From Neurospora crassa OR74A (Eukaryota; Ascomycota; Sordariomycetes; Sordariales; Sordariaceae): a stretch of 64,000 bases of DNA. Below are positions 11,126 through 24,753 of this stretch, in pieces. The stretch is from the NCBI RefSeq assembly GCF_000182925.2, contig NC_026501.1, positions 2,108,001-2,172,000 on the forward strand, read 5' to 3'. The translations under genes and the position numbers were made by a program. Below the pieces are notes generated by a model. That model was given only the letters and a program-made list of their open reading frames with translations, had not been told where the DNA came from and made no database searches. Numbering within the stretch: position 1 is the first letter of the stretch; each line of letters opens with the position of its first letter.

Positions 11126-12446
11126 ATGCCACCGCGGATACCCAACGCTCCCTCCTCTCTCCTCCTCCAGAGCAGCGCCTGCAGCGGTAGCAGCAGCAGG
11201 TGTACAGCTTCCAGGTTGCCGACATGGGCCTCCTCGTGCTCATCTAGCTCCCCTCAGTCCTCCCAACCAACAACACATCAGCAGCAATGCTCGTCGTTCT
11301 CCACGACCGCGCCGGCGCACGTCCAGTCCGTCCGTCGCCAGAAGATGTTCTCTTGGTTGGATAAGAAGGGAAGCGCATACAAGGAGCACACCAGGCAGGG
11401 ACCAAACCTCCTTGGCGGCCAAGGCAAAGATGGTCTTGCCGTGCCCTTTCCGAACAACCCTTACTTCAAGAGTCAGCCCGTCCTTTCCGAGGGCTCACGC
11501 GAGATCATCTACCAGGATGTCATGGAGAAAGGTCTGCCTATCAAGGCCGTGTCGGCTAAGTACAACGTCGACGTGCGCAGGGTCGCGGCGGTGATCAGGT
11601 TGAAGGAGATCGAGAAGCGCTGGATCAAGGAGGTAAGCTCATCATCATTTCCCTCTTACTGCTACGATATTACACCGCGTCCGGTCTCCGTCCCCTCTCG
11701 ATTGGCCAACCGGCCGGCGGCGGCGACGACCTTGCTTCATATGATGAACTACAAGAAAATTCGATTAGTCTTGAAGACATACCTCATGGTTACAAAGCCT
11801 TTTTTCAACTGAGCGAAGCAACCCCTCTTACCTCAACATCAATAAATTCATCGTTTGGTCACAAAACATGTTTGGCTAATCCGGTCCGTGTTTTTCACTC
11901 AAATAGTATAAGCCCCTGGCTCGCCCGTATGCCCGCGCCGTGATGAAGATGCTACCCCAAACCGTCCTTGGCGGCCCGGACCAGAAGCCCCACGAGTCTA
12001 TCAACGACGTGCACGTGCACAGCTACACAACTCAGCAGCTGTTCGTGCCCGTTTCGGAATCGCGCGAGTTCACGCGCGAGGACGCCGCCAAGGCCTTTGG
12101 CGACCACATCCTGCCCGTGGACAAGAAGCTGCGCGTTCCCGAGCTCATCGAGTTCCAGAAGGACTTGCTGAAGGAGGTGCCCCTGCAAGAGGCGAACCGC
12201 AAGTTCCTCAACGCGACGGCGGCGAGCGAGGCCAAGATCGCCGAGCGCGAAGCTAAGCGTCGCCAGGCGGTCGAGGATGCAATCACGCGTGTCAAGACGG
12301 ATAGGTTCGAGTTCCGCTTCCAGGAGTTCAACGCAGAGAATGTCGGCCACGACGGCAGGGACCGTAACGCTGTTGGTTGGAGGTACGGTGTTCCCTTCCC
12401 CGACCGCAAGCGGTCCCAAATCAAGATCCCTACCAAGGTGGAGTAA
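11126..12446 (+). CDS. mrps35: Mitochondrial small-subunit ribosomal protein mS45 (MRPS35/Bot1 family)
   Basis: Two exons, 11126-11632 and 11907-12446 (274-bp intron, GTAAGC...ATAG), 348 residues. The start is the ATG opening a Ser/Thr/Arg-rich presequence of about 70 residues, a plausible mitochondrial targeting signal. The mature part starts with KMFSWLDKKGSAYKEH, then PFPNNPYFKSQPVLSE and KAVSAKYNVDVRRVAAVIRL. The intron falls just before YKPLARPYARAVMKMLP. These blocks match the fungal family known as Bot1p/MRPS35 (mS45), a structural protein of the mitochondrial 37S subunit. The C-terminal half is helical and charged, ending at a GWRYGVPFPDRKRSQ segment. It converges with the gene ending at 14416. 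Confidence 0.95.
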
Positions 12447-14415
12447 GATCTCTTGGTTTTTGTGGATGTTGGCTCGAGTAGTGGGACGAATGAGTGATGG
12501 TGATGAGGGGTTTTCCGTTACCCGTTCATTCACGACAGGCCTTTGATGGCTCAACATTGGAACTCTTCACCGAGTATGGTTTGATGTGTGATGACACGGG
12601 GAGGCTTGGTGCGCGGGCGTTGAGAAACCGAATGAATGATGGGAAGTCGATGAGGGTTGATCGACATGCACGCACACACAAAAGACAGAGACATTTTGAG
12701 GTGGAGAAACACAGCGTCCACTGGTCGTCATGTCTGTGCTATGTTTCGTTCCCATGTAAACTTATTGCTGTCACAAGGCCACCGACGTCTTTAGCAGTGT
12801 GGACCTATTTATTGTATCATTATACCAAGCCAGCCAGTTGCTTTATGCTTTATGCTTTTTCATTTTCCTTCAAAAATAATTAGTCATGTGGGAAACGAAC
12901 TAGGCGGCGAGAAATATGATCCCAAAAACAAAAAACTAGAACCCATCTTGCCGTGCTGTCTCGAGTGGTTGCTGGTCTTCTGCTTCTCTCGCCTTGATCC
13001 GAGATCAATGATATATATAGGTTGTCCGCCAGACTGAGAGTCTGAAAAACCAAGGAAGGGTTGGCCGCGAGAGTTCAAAACGCCGTTGATACAATGAACA
13101 CCAACTACTACATCATGAAGGATAGCTACCTACCTACTGTAACGTGTTAGCGAAGGGAAATAAATGGTTTGAGAGATATTCTTGTCCGAGAACTAAACCT
13201 CTCTGTATACAAACCTCCTTGGAAGCCGGTCGGTGTCTCTTTACATTCCTACCTCTACTTATTCGAACTTTCACAAAATCAACGTTCACTACATACTAAC
13301 CAAAGGGGCAGGAGGGGGGGTCTCGGAGAACATATCTCGATTACATACCTACCTAGCGAACGAGAAATCCAGCACATGGGCTTGCCCGATCGAAGAAACC
13401 TCGAGGGGTTTCCTTTTTTATCAGAGACATGGATGTGACACAAAGTAAAGCGTCCGAAAAAAAAAAAAAGAAAAAAAATACTCGGCAAAGCAAAACAAGC
13501 ACCATAGTCGAATCCCACTTTCGCGCTGTGTGGCCAGCCTCATTATCAGTATAAGTAAGTAATGCCATGCTCCCAATTTAAACTGGATCACATCCCTTGA
13601 ACAAATAATCTCCTTCTGCCATCCCAAGTCATAGACCTAACAACCAGTTGCCGCTGTATGCCCAACCATAGCCATTTGTCTATATATGTGCGTTGTGTTT
13701 ATCCGACATACTCCTCCATCTCTATTGAGTAACTGCTGGTCCCAGGCTCCCAGCCCAGCCAGACCAGACGAGAGCAACGTTCAATTCGCTTATGTGGGAT
13801 GTAAGTATATGCCGCTCCTGCGTCTCTTATATCGCGCACAATATCCGCCGCACATTCCAACCCCGGGTGCTTTTTTTTTTTTGGTGTAAACACTTGATCA
13901 ATGATGTACCAACTGATAAGGAAATTCAAGAACAATTTCGATTGCTGTATACAAGTCCTCCCGTACCCCGTTCAAAACCTGTTACAAGTTGCAATTCGAA
14001 TCCAAAAACTCAGGACAAAGAAAAAGGAAAAGAAATATACACTCGACGCTGGGTTGAAACCTTACCCTTTTTCAAACGAACCACTCCCTTTTGTGCTGTG
14101 GGCCTCAAATTCCTCCTCTATAAGATTCCCCAGTTTACCAAGTGTGTGCATACGCTTTTAATTCGAAAAAAATTGAACGGGGTATCAATAACACATGTCC
14201 TCTAACCGACAAAGGGAGGGATGATGCAGCCTATAGCCTGTAGCCTGAGCCTTCCTTTCCATGCCATGTTCATGCACCATTTGGATAACGTGGGTGATGG
14301 AAACAAAAGAAAACCAATTTCCTGAACATAACCGCTTCACTGCCCACGAGTGCATCCAACCTGACGATCCACCAACTGATGACCCAGCTAAGCCCATCAT
14401 CAGCCACAGTCCACC
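12447..14415. other. Convergent intergenic region, no gene recognised
   Basis: Holds the 3' flanks of mS45 (plus) and of the minus-strand gene ending at 14416. It is A/T-richer than its surroundings and has short A and T runs (for example around 13457-13480 and 13871-13881). Only short, motif-free open frames occur. Confidence 0.55.
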
Positions 14416-16295
14416 TCAAAATGATGACTTCATGTCCCTGCCAGGCGACTGGACCTCTATTCGTTGTCTCTCCTCCACTCTGATGACCCTGGCGATGTCC
14501 GCGTTCTGTGATCCGGCATCCAACCCCACAGCGGCTCGTCCCCTGCTTAAGTAGCCGTCTCCGTTGCCGTCCAACTCCATCGGCGTAACAGGTCCAGGGC
14601 TTCCTAGCGGCACAAGTCTGGGAGACAGGGGCTTGTGCGTCTTGAGCATTGTAGCCCCTAGTTGGATGTTCTTCAACGCCGCGTTGTCAGATATCCTAGT
14701 CGACGGTGACATACTGGAGGCGTTGGAGAAAAGCGCCATTGATGCCTGGGCCACCATATCTCTCTGATACTGTTCAACTAGGCGCTTAGCATCGGAACCT
14801 GTGCGTAGGCGGCTGTTCTCTCGGCGGTATTTCAGCTGGGGTTCAGAGTGAGCAACTCCTGCGGCATCCGCTCTTGCTGAGGGCCTCTTGTACTGGTTCG
14901 AGTTGCTGGCCATCCGGTTTTCGTAGTTCGTCGGGTAGTACTTTCCCATCGGGAGCGCAATGTTGTCGTGTACACCAGACGGCATATAGGAAGACACCGG
15001 CGTATGCAGGCCAGCTGACCCAGTGGTACCAACTGAGGAGCCCAAGTGAGAGTGAGACAGATCGTTTGCCATCGTCCGTACTCGAGAATCAGTGAGGGGA
15101 ACAGAAAAGTGTGTAGTTTCGGCCGCCTTGTGTAAGGCTTGATGGCGTGCCTTGCTTGGATCAAGAGTGAAGAATGGGTGAGGTCGATGAACTCGGGTAG
15201 CTGGGTCCTCGTGGTGAGGGAAGTACCCCCTACAGTGGTGTCAGCACGTATTTGCGATGTGCGAAGTGCAGCGGAAAGAAAACTGAGGCGTCTTGACAAG
15301 ACAGACATACCCTTGGATGTCCCCTCGAGCAGAGAGGGGTGACGGCGGTGTTTCAACAGGAGCGGTACTAAGTCTCCTGGTGGATGGTAGTTCAATTGCG
15401 ATAGGTTTGCTTCGAGTTATGACCTTGGATGCATTCTTGGATTCTGACACAAAGGTGGTGGTTTGAGATTTACTGTTGACTTCTAGGGAAGAGATTATGT
15501 TAGCTCAATGAACCCTAATGACATGGACCATCTCGGCACGCATTCTCACGACCTCCGCTATGACGCAAAAATTACATGGCTTAACAGTGCATGTGTCGAG
15601 CACAATCGCACTTATTCCATCGCACCATGTTTCCGCATTGGGAAATAACCAAACATTTGTGAGTCGTGCGCTGATGCCAGGGCACTTGCTAAAGCGAGGG
15701 TCATGCAGGGACTTCCAGGGCAGAAGAGCTGCTAACGTTCGCGCCCAATGGCCTTGCAGTGTCGCGGGCATCGTGAACTTGAGGAACATGGAAGATTTCA
15801 GATTCCCAGCTGACACCCCCATGTCGATCCCACTAGGGACGTCGAGCCAGCGCTGAACATGAAGCCTAAACGCACCGTGACGACATGATTCAGGACCCTA
15901 AAACAGCCCACCTGACCAGTGGAAAACAAGGCATGGAGTGGAACTCTCGCAACATCATTGGATTTTTCGTCGCTAACCTCGGGAAAATGCATGGAGGGAT
16001 CGGAGGGAATGATGGAAAAATTCCAGAACAAAACGAACTTACCTCTGGTACCGAAAAGAAGGGCATCTCTGGGTGTCCCTGTCATCGAATTGTAACCAGC
16101 AGACGCCACATACGAGGGCGGGATTTCCCGCACGGGCGTGTTACCCGCTGAGAAGGCGAACTGCTCGTCTGACAAGGGGCTAGGAGACGGGCAGGAACCG
16201 TGGGAGGAACCAGACAACGTTCTCCGAGGCATGTTGGGCCGCATTATTTGTGACGGGGTGAATGAACGTTTCAACGAGCTCCCAAGAGTTGACAT
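14416..16295 (-). CDS. Conserved Ser/Pro-rich protein of unknown function
   Basis: Three exons: 16043-16295, 15311-15482 and 14416-15229, giving 412 residues. Donors GTAAGT and GTATGT and acceptors CTAG and TGTAG keep one frame throughout. The first intron is 560 bp, the second 81 bp. I used the ATG at 16295 (MSTLGSSLKRSF). The protein is largely disordered. Block-like segments look constrained: PRRTLSGSSHGS, SARGDIQGG followed by an HHEDPATRVHRPHPF stretch, GVHDNIALPMGKYYPTNYE, QYQRDMVAQASMAL, and SPRLVPLGSPGPVTPMELD. No domain with a known activity was recognised. The pattern of short constrained blocks in disorder suggests a regulatory or scaffold protein, but that is inference. Confidence 0.85.
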
Positions 16296-19200
16296 TGCGG
16301 TAAAACAGCGATTATGGCGCTGTTTGGGTGTAAGAAATGTATTCGAGGTTGGGAGTTGGCTTGTGGCAGCTCGTGTGCGTTATGCCGATTGGATGTTGCA
16401 AAGATATTTCGCTCGGCACGACGAAGGTGTCCAGGAATCAATTGTATGGGAATCTTGAGATGTCGTGCTGGAAATATTCGTGGACCTTGTTGTTTACTTG
16501 TCGTGTTTTTGTATAAGATGGACTAGATACCTTATCTTATTCTAGTATGTCAGTAGACTGGTCAGAAATGTTGAAAGATATATGGTAGGGCCAGTGATCC
16601 AGCTGGCAGATAATGCTAGGGCTCTTTTGGCCTGATCGGGCATACGTGTTGAACATCATAAAAGCTGCACCTATGGATGATAGCATCAAGATAGCAACTT
16701 ATCTCTCTTGGATACCACCTCGGTTCCTCTAGATGACGAAATATCGCTGAAGCCAATGTTAGGGTTATGCAAACGTACCAGTCATCAAACAGCGCATACA
16801 ATGACAGCTGAATAAGCCAGCAAGGCCTGCGAAAGGCTTTGTAGGAGGATGGCAAGATAACGGCCGCCAGTATCTTGTATGCCACAACGGAGTAAGGTCG
16901 CGAGGTACTGCAAGCTTGGACCAGCTGTTGCGCAATGTGGTGTTTGCAAGTCTCGGCGCTATGGCGAAGAAGGTCGAGATAAGGCAGTCAGGTGTAAGCT
17001 TTCCGTTTGCCAGCTGATCTCTTTTTTTCTTGCGTCAACTGTCCTGTAACTGTTGATCGACAGAAGTTAGGCGTAATGGCGAAATCCCAGCGCTTAAAAT
17101 CTGCACGGGTTGCAGTGCTTGGTGTACTATTGTTTTGAGGGTTGTTTTCCTTCTCTCTGTCGGGGCGGTTACCAGTTGATGCTTCCTTTGTAACCTGCGC
17201 GGCAGCTGCAAAAGAAGGTCCGGCAAAGACGGAATGGCGAACTTGGGTTTCAGGGGGGTGTCTTGAGCGCTGACAGGTATTGTGAAGCCAGTGAGAACAG
17301 GTCGCTGGAAATGTCCCTCGGCGTGCTAGAGGGTATCGTGAACTGCGTAGCCTTCGCTGGAATCAGAGCTCGTCAACTGTACGAAGCTGCCACCACAGGC
17401 CTGACAGCCACCACCAGGGCCTTTCAGATAGCGCAGATGAAGGTTGCTGCATGCCCTGTGAGAAGACGAGAACAGGCCGATCGATGATTTGGTTTGCGGA
17501 GGCGACAACAAAAGTGATGCGATCGTGTTGTTTGAACGATTTATTGTCTGTCGCAGGTCAAAGCGAAGAGGAGAAAGAAGGCGAATGCCTTTGGGCAGCC
17601 AGACGAGACGGTGGAGGTTTTTGTGTTGTTCTTGTAAAAGATCCAAATCGGTGGAGGCGGGATGACAAACACTGAACTTTTGGGAGGATCACCCTGATAA
17701 CTTCCACCTGAGTGAGGACAGCCCACCAACCGATATACGTCCACTGGTCAATGTCAATCATGTGGAATTGGAACCTCCCTAATCCTTGCGGACTGATTGC
17801 CCGTTTTTTCATCCTGTTACTTTGAGGTTCGATCTTCTTTGAGAGTCACCGCAAGGAAGGAGAGAAGGGGGCATCTCCACTGAACTGGACGACTTGGCGT
17901 TCTGAGTGGACAAAAAGAGTGCGAATCTCACGAACTGAACCGAGAATGGCAATATCGATGTCCCTCATTAAGCGGGAACGATCCGCTCGAATCCAAGATG
18001 ATACACCTGTAACAACCGCTACTCGAAGTTTCCCTTCATTCTGAACCCTGGATTTCCAACTTCTCTGGATTATCACACAGTCCCTTGTCTGCAAACCTTC
18101 TCTGGCCAGGGTCTGCTTCTTATCTCAGATGGGCGAGAAAAAGGGGTCTGATCTGATGACTGGGATTGTTGACCATAAGCACTTTTGAGTGCCTGACCAA
18201 GACCTCAGTGATGCTTATGAACTCCCGTTGGTCCTCCTCACAAGTCATTCAACCTGCTCGCCTGCCCGCCTGCCCGCGTGGAAACGAGTCGAGAAACAAA
18301 GAGCCCGCTGACGTTCGGGAACCGATCTCCGAGACACCGAGTCTTCAAAAACACGTCTTCATCTGCAAACTTGGCTCAGATTTGTTGAACGCGTAAGCTA
18401 ACGTTTTGTTGACCAAAGAGTTCGCAGGTGCTGTCTGTTAACTGCAAGGGAATTTGGTTCAAGGTGAATCATGGAAAACGGCTACTAATCCGATGGTGAT
18501 AGTTAGTTCTGCCACCACCACCACTTGGAACTTGAAGGATGAGAAAGGACTTCTCAGACTTCCGGGGTCCCATTTGAGAGTTATCCAATTCTTGTACACC
18601 ACTCACCATGACGCTCTGCCAAGTGGAAATGGAACACAATCAGTTCCTCCCGCTCTCTCCCCCTCCTCCCCCTTCTGCCTGCTCCCAACCATGCTGATCG
18701 CTGCAAGTCTCGTACGACTGGCTGTGGGGAACCACCACCACTACTTCCGATTTGTGACAAGTTTGCAGAAAGAAGCCGCAACAGCATCGAGCAGTCGTGA
18801 GTCGTAAAGTGTGTGTCCATTTTGACACCTATTGATTTATCTCATCATTTATGCTCTACCAGGCCGTTTGTGTTGTCTGCATGGACTGTATGATCGCGTA
18901 CATGACAAGTATATTCAAAACCATGACAACGGGTACCCGGCTTCAGCAAAACTCTGGAGCGGGGGAGAAGAACAGCCAGAAACAGCCGGATCTAGGTAGT
19001 GTGAGGCCTGAGAAGGTTGTAGTTGCACGGCTCACAGGGACAGCGGCATTCTCATGATTTACTGCAGGGGACGCCGTCTGAATGAGGCTCGCAGTAATAT
19101 GTACGCTATATAAAAATTCCTTGCCGTACTTCCTGAAGTTATCATATCTGTTCGTCGTCGCTTCTATCCCTCCTTGACAGTGGGTAGTCTGGGCACGTAC

Positions 19201-19960
19201 TCACGGGTCATGAATACGAGAGAAGAAAGGAATGCTGCTGATGTCGTCTCGTGCTCATTGTCTCTCATTCCCAACCTTAGAAAGGCAGCCGCCGTCAATG
19301 AGCTCGCCGCGTGAAGGTTGTCTCGTTGTGTAGTAGGTAGGACAGTCAGCCAGTCACTGCAGTGTCCACAATGTGTACAGTGTCTTGATGTTCTTCTGTC
19401 GCTGTGGTCCACAGCGGCAGCATCCGCTGGGTAGCGATTACTAGTTTTGTTCATAGTCTGTACAAATTTGTTGCGAGTAGCGCCCATGTATTTCGCAATG
19501 TCAAAACATCATGTTTAGCGGTGATTGTCCAGTTTCCAACGTTTGCATTGCTCAAGCACGGCAGTGAATATGATACCATTATTGTTCCGGGTTCACGCCG
19601 ATTGTGCCGAAATCGAGTATGTATGTCTAGCATGAACTGCGAAGTCATTGTCGTTGTGATGCCAGGCCGCCCTACACCACAGCGTAGCGTTGTGTCACTT
19701 CAGGGCATTTAGCTCCAAGCCTCCAACCCCAGGTTTCCATCCCTGCCAAGCTTGCATCGCCGACGCCAACCATTGCAACCAGCGAATCGCCTCACTGGGA
19801 TCGGAGGCCGTCAGGCGTGTTTTTCCAAGGACACAACCCCTAACTTGTTGGTGCCCCTCCCCGGATGGAACGGCGAGAGGCCGGCAGGAGTTGGGTTGCC
19901 GATCTTCCGCTGATCCTCTTTCTTTCTTTCTGTTCCAGCTTGGCATTAGACCATGCCGAA

Positions 19961-19984
19961 CGTGCGTGCGTGCGTGCGTGCGTG
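19961..19984. repeat. (CGTG)6 microsatellite
   Basis: Six uninterrupted CGTG units in intergenic DNA. Confidence 0.9.
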
Positions 19985-20720
19985 CCTACTGCGGGGCGTG
20001 GTAACTGTGGCTGCTTTGTGTCGAGCGCACTGCAGTAGTGTGCCAGCCCATTACCGCGTTGGAAAAACAGCAACAAAAAAAGGGAAGAATAAAGAATGGA
20101 AAAACCCTCCAGACCCCTATGGGAATAACAACGAGAAGCTGATATCGACAAAGGAGATAGGCGATCGGGGAGGTGGGGCCCAAGTCCTGGTCGATCTTTT
20201 TTCTCGGAAGCGCGTATCTCGCATCTGAGATAACTGTAGGACCGCTAATCTCAGACATTGAACTCGCTCGACTCAATATGGAGGCCATCGTTGGGTACCT
20301 CTAGATTCGTTCTATTTCCGTGGACCACAGACGATCCTCAGCAATACAGCAAATGAGAGCAAAGCGGGAATTGCACCTCATGGTTAGTTGAAGCCTGATT
20401 TCCACTTTCCTTCCGGCTTTTGAAAGAGCGACGACTTGAAGCGGTAGACGGGAGCTGGATGGAGATCCATCCTTCTGAACGATTGGTTGCATAGCAAACG
20501 CACATCTTTGTGAGACTTTCGTTTTTCTCCCCCCTGGAGCCTGGCTGCTGGGATTTGGATTTGGTTCTTTTTATTTTCCCTTGAACGCTGCAGGGTCCGG
20601 GTGCTCCTGGGTTTGACCCTAGTGGTCCCTCACCCAGAAGTCGCCCTTGCCCGTGGCGCCTACGGGCAGCATTCCCGAATGCGTTTGAGGAGCGGGGAAC
20701 GTCTCAATTACCGATAGGGC

Positions 20721-20730
20721 ATGACGTCAT
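20721..20730. promoter_or_regulatory. Palindromic CRE/ATF-like site ATGACGTCAT
   Basis: Perfect 10-bp palindrome around the TGACGTCA core bound by ATF/CREB-type bZIP factors in fungi. It lies in a gene-poor stretch, about 520 bp beyond the 3' end of the MARVEL gene, so its target is unknown and it may be a chance match. Confidence 0.2.
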
Positions 20731-21251
20731 TAGCATGGCTTCGTTCTGCGAAAACCGCGATGAAATAAATACCTTCTATGTATTAGGCCTTTGAGATTCG
20801 CTGTATAATGTACAATTGTACTTGTGCTCATGAGCAGATCTGCGTCCTGCTTATGCGATCCACAAAGATGGATTTGTTTTGAGACGAACCCCTGGATGGG
20901 GAAAAGTGGAAGTTTGTTGAGCTTTGGGCGGTGATAGGAGGGAGGTGTAATGGCTGCTGTTAAAGCTGATTGCTATCTCTACCGACTTGGAAAATGATGC
21001 ATGTGACGAACCCCAGGAAGAACCTTGAGATCAAATGAACTGGGGGGTGGAAATAAATGTCTACATGCGAGCGACAGAGACCACACACTGCGCGAACCCA
21101 GTTTCATGAATACAAGTCCCGTAGCAAAATCATGTGGTGCCATAACGCCATGTGGCTTATCCCTTGGGTATCAACCTGATTAAGTATCCTTCCAATACCT
21201 GCTGTCCCAACTTTAATTCCCGTCCTTCAAACCCACCGTCAAGCTATCTTT

Positions 21252-21852
21252 CTAGACAATGGCGCGAGAAGTAAACAGACTTCGAGTCTCCCGGTGCTTG
21301 AACCAGTAGGCCAATGCAGAAACGGCGATGACGAGCCAGAGAAGCATGTTGACGAGGTCCACCCAGACGGCATGCTTCATCCGACGAATATCGTTGTTGC
21401 CCTCAGGCTTCTCATGGATGTACATCTGAGGTATCGATTAGCCTCTAGGCTACGTTTGCATGGTAAAATTTTAGAGGGTAAACATACGTCCGCGAAGACG
21501 CCGAAGACGGCGACCCAAAGAATAAAGAGGACAAAATCCCACACCCATTTGAAGGCAAACCGGAGGATGAACGGGACGCAGAACAGAATGGAGGTCAAAG
21601 CTGACAGGCCGCCAACAACGACCGCAAATACCTGCAATGTCTCCTGTTAGCATGGGAGTCGAACTTGTTGGGGGGGTACCCTTGAGATTGACATACCCAT
21701 TTCGAATCTGCGTACTTTTCCGCCTTCCTTGCACGATCCAACTCGACGCCATAGAGACCACAAACAGTCAAAGCCAAAGCAAAGGCTAGAAAGTGCAGGG
21801 TCGAGAAAAAGAGGTAGCTTTTGCTCGACGTTAAGCCGGCTCCGAACGCCAT
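21252..21852 (-). CDS. MARVEL-domain four-helix membrane protein
   Basis: Three exons: 21697-21852, 21488-21631 and 21252-21425, giving 157 residues. Introns are 65 and 62 bp (GTATGT donors, GCAG and TCAG acceptors), both in phase 0. The start ATG sits in a good fungal context (CCAAAATGGCG). Four hydrophobic helices are visible: FFSTLHFLAFALALTVCGLYG, then VFAVVVGGLSALTSILFCVPFIL, then VWDFVLFILWVAVFGVFA, and VDLVNMLLWLVIAVSAFAYW. The C-terminus is short and basic. Helix order, the GVELDRARK loop after helix 1 and the overall length fit the small fungal MARVEL family, membrane proteins linked to plasma-membrane or vesicle organisation. The specific role of this member is unknown. Confidence 0.9.
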
Positions 21853-24753
21853 TTTGGGTGGAGATATCAGTGACACGGCGCTGCTAATCGCCTGTGAACC
21901 CAGTGTTTGTTTGTTGTTGTGTTTTCGTTGGAGGTCGATGCAAAGTGTTTTTGTCCAGGTGAGCCTTCAGTTGGACAGTGATCGAGAACGCTTTATGTAG
22001 GTAAGAGCGCAAGGCCAAGATGGTATGACACAGTCGAGCAGCTCGCAGTGCTGGTGATGCGAGAATCTGGTGAGTCGGCGGTTGATTGTGGATTGTTCTA
22101 GTTGGTGATGGTCAACTTTTTAGGGCGATTGGTGTGCGTGTTAGTTGAGAGATGATGATGCTGGGAGTACTAACATCGATGCAAGACCACAATCATCAGG
22201 TCTGGTAGGGCGCGGAAAGAGCTTTTGTCTCTTTCTTTTCCTCCCTTTACCAGCGATGACGTAGAGGGCATTTACCGGATTTTGCTGCATTTTAGCGGAC
22301 TGGCAAGCGCTACCTACCCTGCGCACGGCAAAGTGCACCCTGACTGTGCCTGCCCTGCTCTTGTTCACACAACGCAAATGCCCACTAACAAAAAGATCCT
22401 CGTCTGGAATGCAGGCGCTCTTCTGCAACATGTTGTTTCAGTGCTTGCGTCGGACTTGTGGGATGATGTCTCTACCTACAACGCGAGATTCCGAAACTCT
22501 TCATCTGTGATCATCTGTATGCATCTCGCGTAGTCTTTCAGCATGGTCTCATCATCCAATCCCATCATTGACGTTTTGACGTTTCGATGACCATTCTTCC
22601 TGGGTTGGGGTTGGCCGTGACCAGGGCAACCTTATTCCAACTGCAAGCCATCCGTCAATAGCTTCTTAACTTTCGTGTTCCCTATCGGGACACGAGATCA
22701 ATTTGGATGCGCGCGGTTTTCTGAACTCGTGCTGTCTACTATTCTAGTTCACTACTGACTTTAGACCTCAAGAATCCGCCTCGAATCAAGTGTTGCATTT
22801 GGAGCCTCGGCTCGCCGCGTTTCCTTCTTGGCGATAGCAACAACATGAGAACATGGAAGTCACACTTTCAAGGTGAGCAGACTTGCACGCGCAATCGCAA
22901 GGACTGCTAGCTGTCTCATGTGGGACACTCGGGGGGTATCGCTGAATATGCCGGTTAGGCTCTTTCCCCAGTATCAACGGCCTGGTTGACCTACTGCTGT
23001 GTTTGGCAGACAAACTGCCTTTCCGGGCAAAGTCCCGCGGGACGATATTGACTGCATCCGAAATTGCAGTTGCAGACTAGACTCCCCAAACCCTCCGATG
23101 GTGGGGTGAGGCTCTGCGGGCTGCTAACATGACGGCTGGTTCAAACTGGCGACCTGGCGTCTTATATAATGGGAGATCACCTCGCTGAAGGATTTTGGTC
23201 TTGCCATGCAGTATAGTATAGACCTAGCGGTCAAGTTTTGGTCCTCAACTGTGATGCTCCAGCCGACAGAGCTTAACGCCCTATGATGGTGTCAACGAAG
23301 GACTTTGTTCACGTTAAAGGGTGTCTGAGGAGTAGTGTTGCTAGGGTATCGAAGAAGGTTCCATGAGCACTTCCGGGATGTATGGAAAAACTGTTCTCCT
23401 CCAGATGTCGCATTACTGTTCTAACCAGACCGCAGATTCAATGTCATGGTCCGAGAAATCGAGAATGGACAACATACGCCGAACGATTTTCAATAGCCGT
23501 TACGAACAGTTTTCCTTGGACGACTTATGCTACCTGATTCAACATACAAACGCCTGTCGATACACATGTACACAGATGGCGAATGATTACTCTCAAAGCA
23601 GCCCAATGAGATCGATTGACCAGCATTGTTCATGTTGTGATTGAGAGAGGTCTGAAGAGAATGGCGCAACACGATCCTCACCGCGATCAAAGAAGTCCTT
23701 CCATCTGAGTAGTTGCATACACTCTGGCTTAGTTGGTCCTGCGTTGGTTGTGTGGACATTGTGGTCTATGATTAGTTTCAATTAACGGCACCCTACTTCA
23801 ATACCTAACCACAAAAATGAGTTTACAATCCACAGAATCTCAATAGTCGTCTGTCCGAAATGGTAGTAGGACTCCCATATATGGTAAGTTTGCTTCTGTT
23901 GTGTTCCATGTTTGGTGCGCTTTTGCTTTAGAGCCACTTGTACTGACTAACTCTCATTGGATGGTAGAAAAACTCCATGGAAATACAAGTTCAGCCAGAG
24001 CTTGTTACCATGCGCTTCAACTATGCGCATCTTGGCTTCGATCCAACGTGCCTAACATCCGCAGTCTAGCCATGGATCATGGCGATAGAGACAGACGTGG
24101 TACAGAAAAGGGGGCTTGGATTCAAGGCGAGAGGTCATCATTAGCGTACGGTCATGCCCTCACATCTACAGTGCGATCGAAAGGAGAGAAAAGTATCGAT
24201 GCGTCACTCACATTCAAGAACCGGTCGATTAGTCTCAATCAGCTCACCAGTGTCCTATTCTCGGTCGGTAAAGGGAGGCTTGGCTGGCTTTGATGCCGTC
24301 GTCCACGAACAAGTTGACGATTTTTGCAACACAACGTTTAGTCAAGGGGACATCTGAGCTTCACCGAACAGCTCATTTTACTCTGGGGTCCATACGCTGG
24401 CCTTTTCCCACAAACTGCGCTATCCAGTACGCCCTTCGCCATGATCCACTCGGCTTGAAGCTTTTTCCACGCCTATTCCAGGAGATTCAGACAAAATTCC
24501 ATGAGCCATCAAGGCGTTCACCGTGGCCATGCGGCTCGCCTTGAGCTTGAAGGAGGACAGAGAGGGAGCCTGGCTTGTCGCGTGAACAGGAAGCCATCGT
24601 ATAGGCTTCCCCTTGGGCGACTTGAGCTTTTGCATAAATGAGCAAAAAGCAGGATGCTGATGGGAATGAAGACCACTCGACCTTGTCTGTCTATTGTTCT
24701 CCGTTCTACCGTTCATCACCATTCACCTCATACATAAATTCCTTATCCTTAAG
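21853..24753. other. Intergenic, no gene recognised
   Basis: About 2.9 kb. It holds the MARVEL gene's promoter at the left and the upstream region of the zinc-ribbon gene at the right. An ATG-started frame of 93 codons at 23363-23644 (plus) has no recognisable motif and is not called. Nothing else could be supported. Confidence 0.5.

Larger units (their letters stand above)
16296..21251. other. 4.9-kb gene-poor stretch
   Basis: No gene could be supported on either strand. Open frames stay below about 120 codons, mostly lack ATG, and carry no motif. Base composition is mixed, without strong TpA enrichment, so it does not look like a RIP-mutated repeat. Local features are a (CGTG)6 run at 19961-19984 and a perfect 10-bp palindrome containing TGACGTCA at 20721-20730. 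The right end is the 3' flank of the MARVEL gene. Confidence 0.5.
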
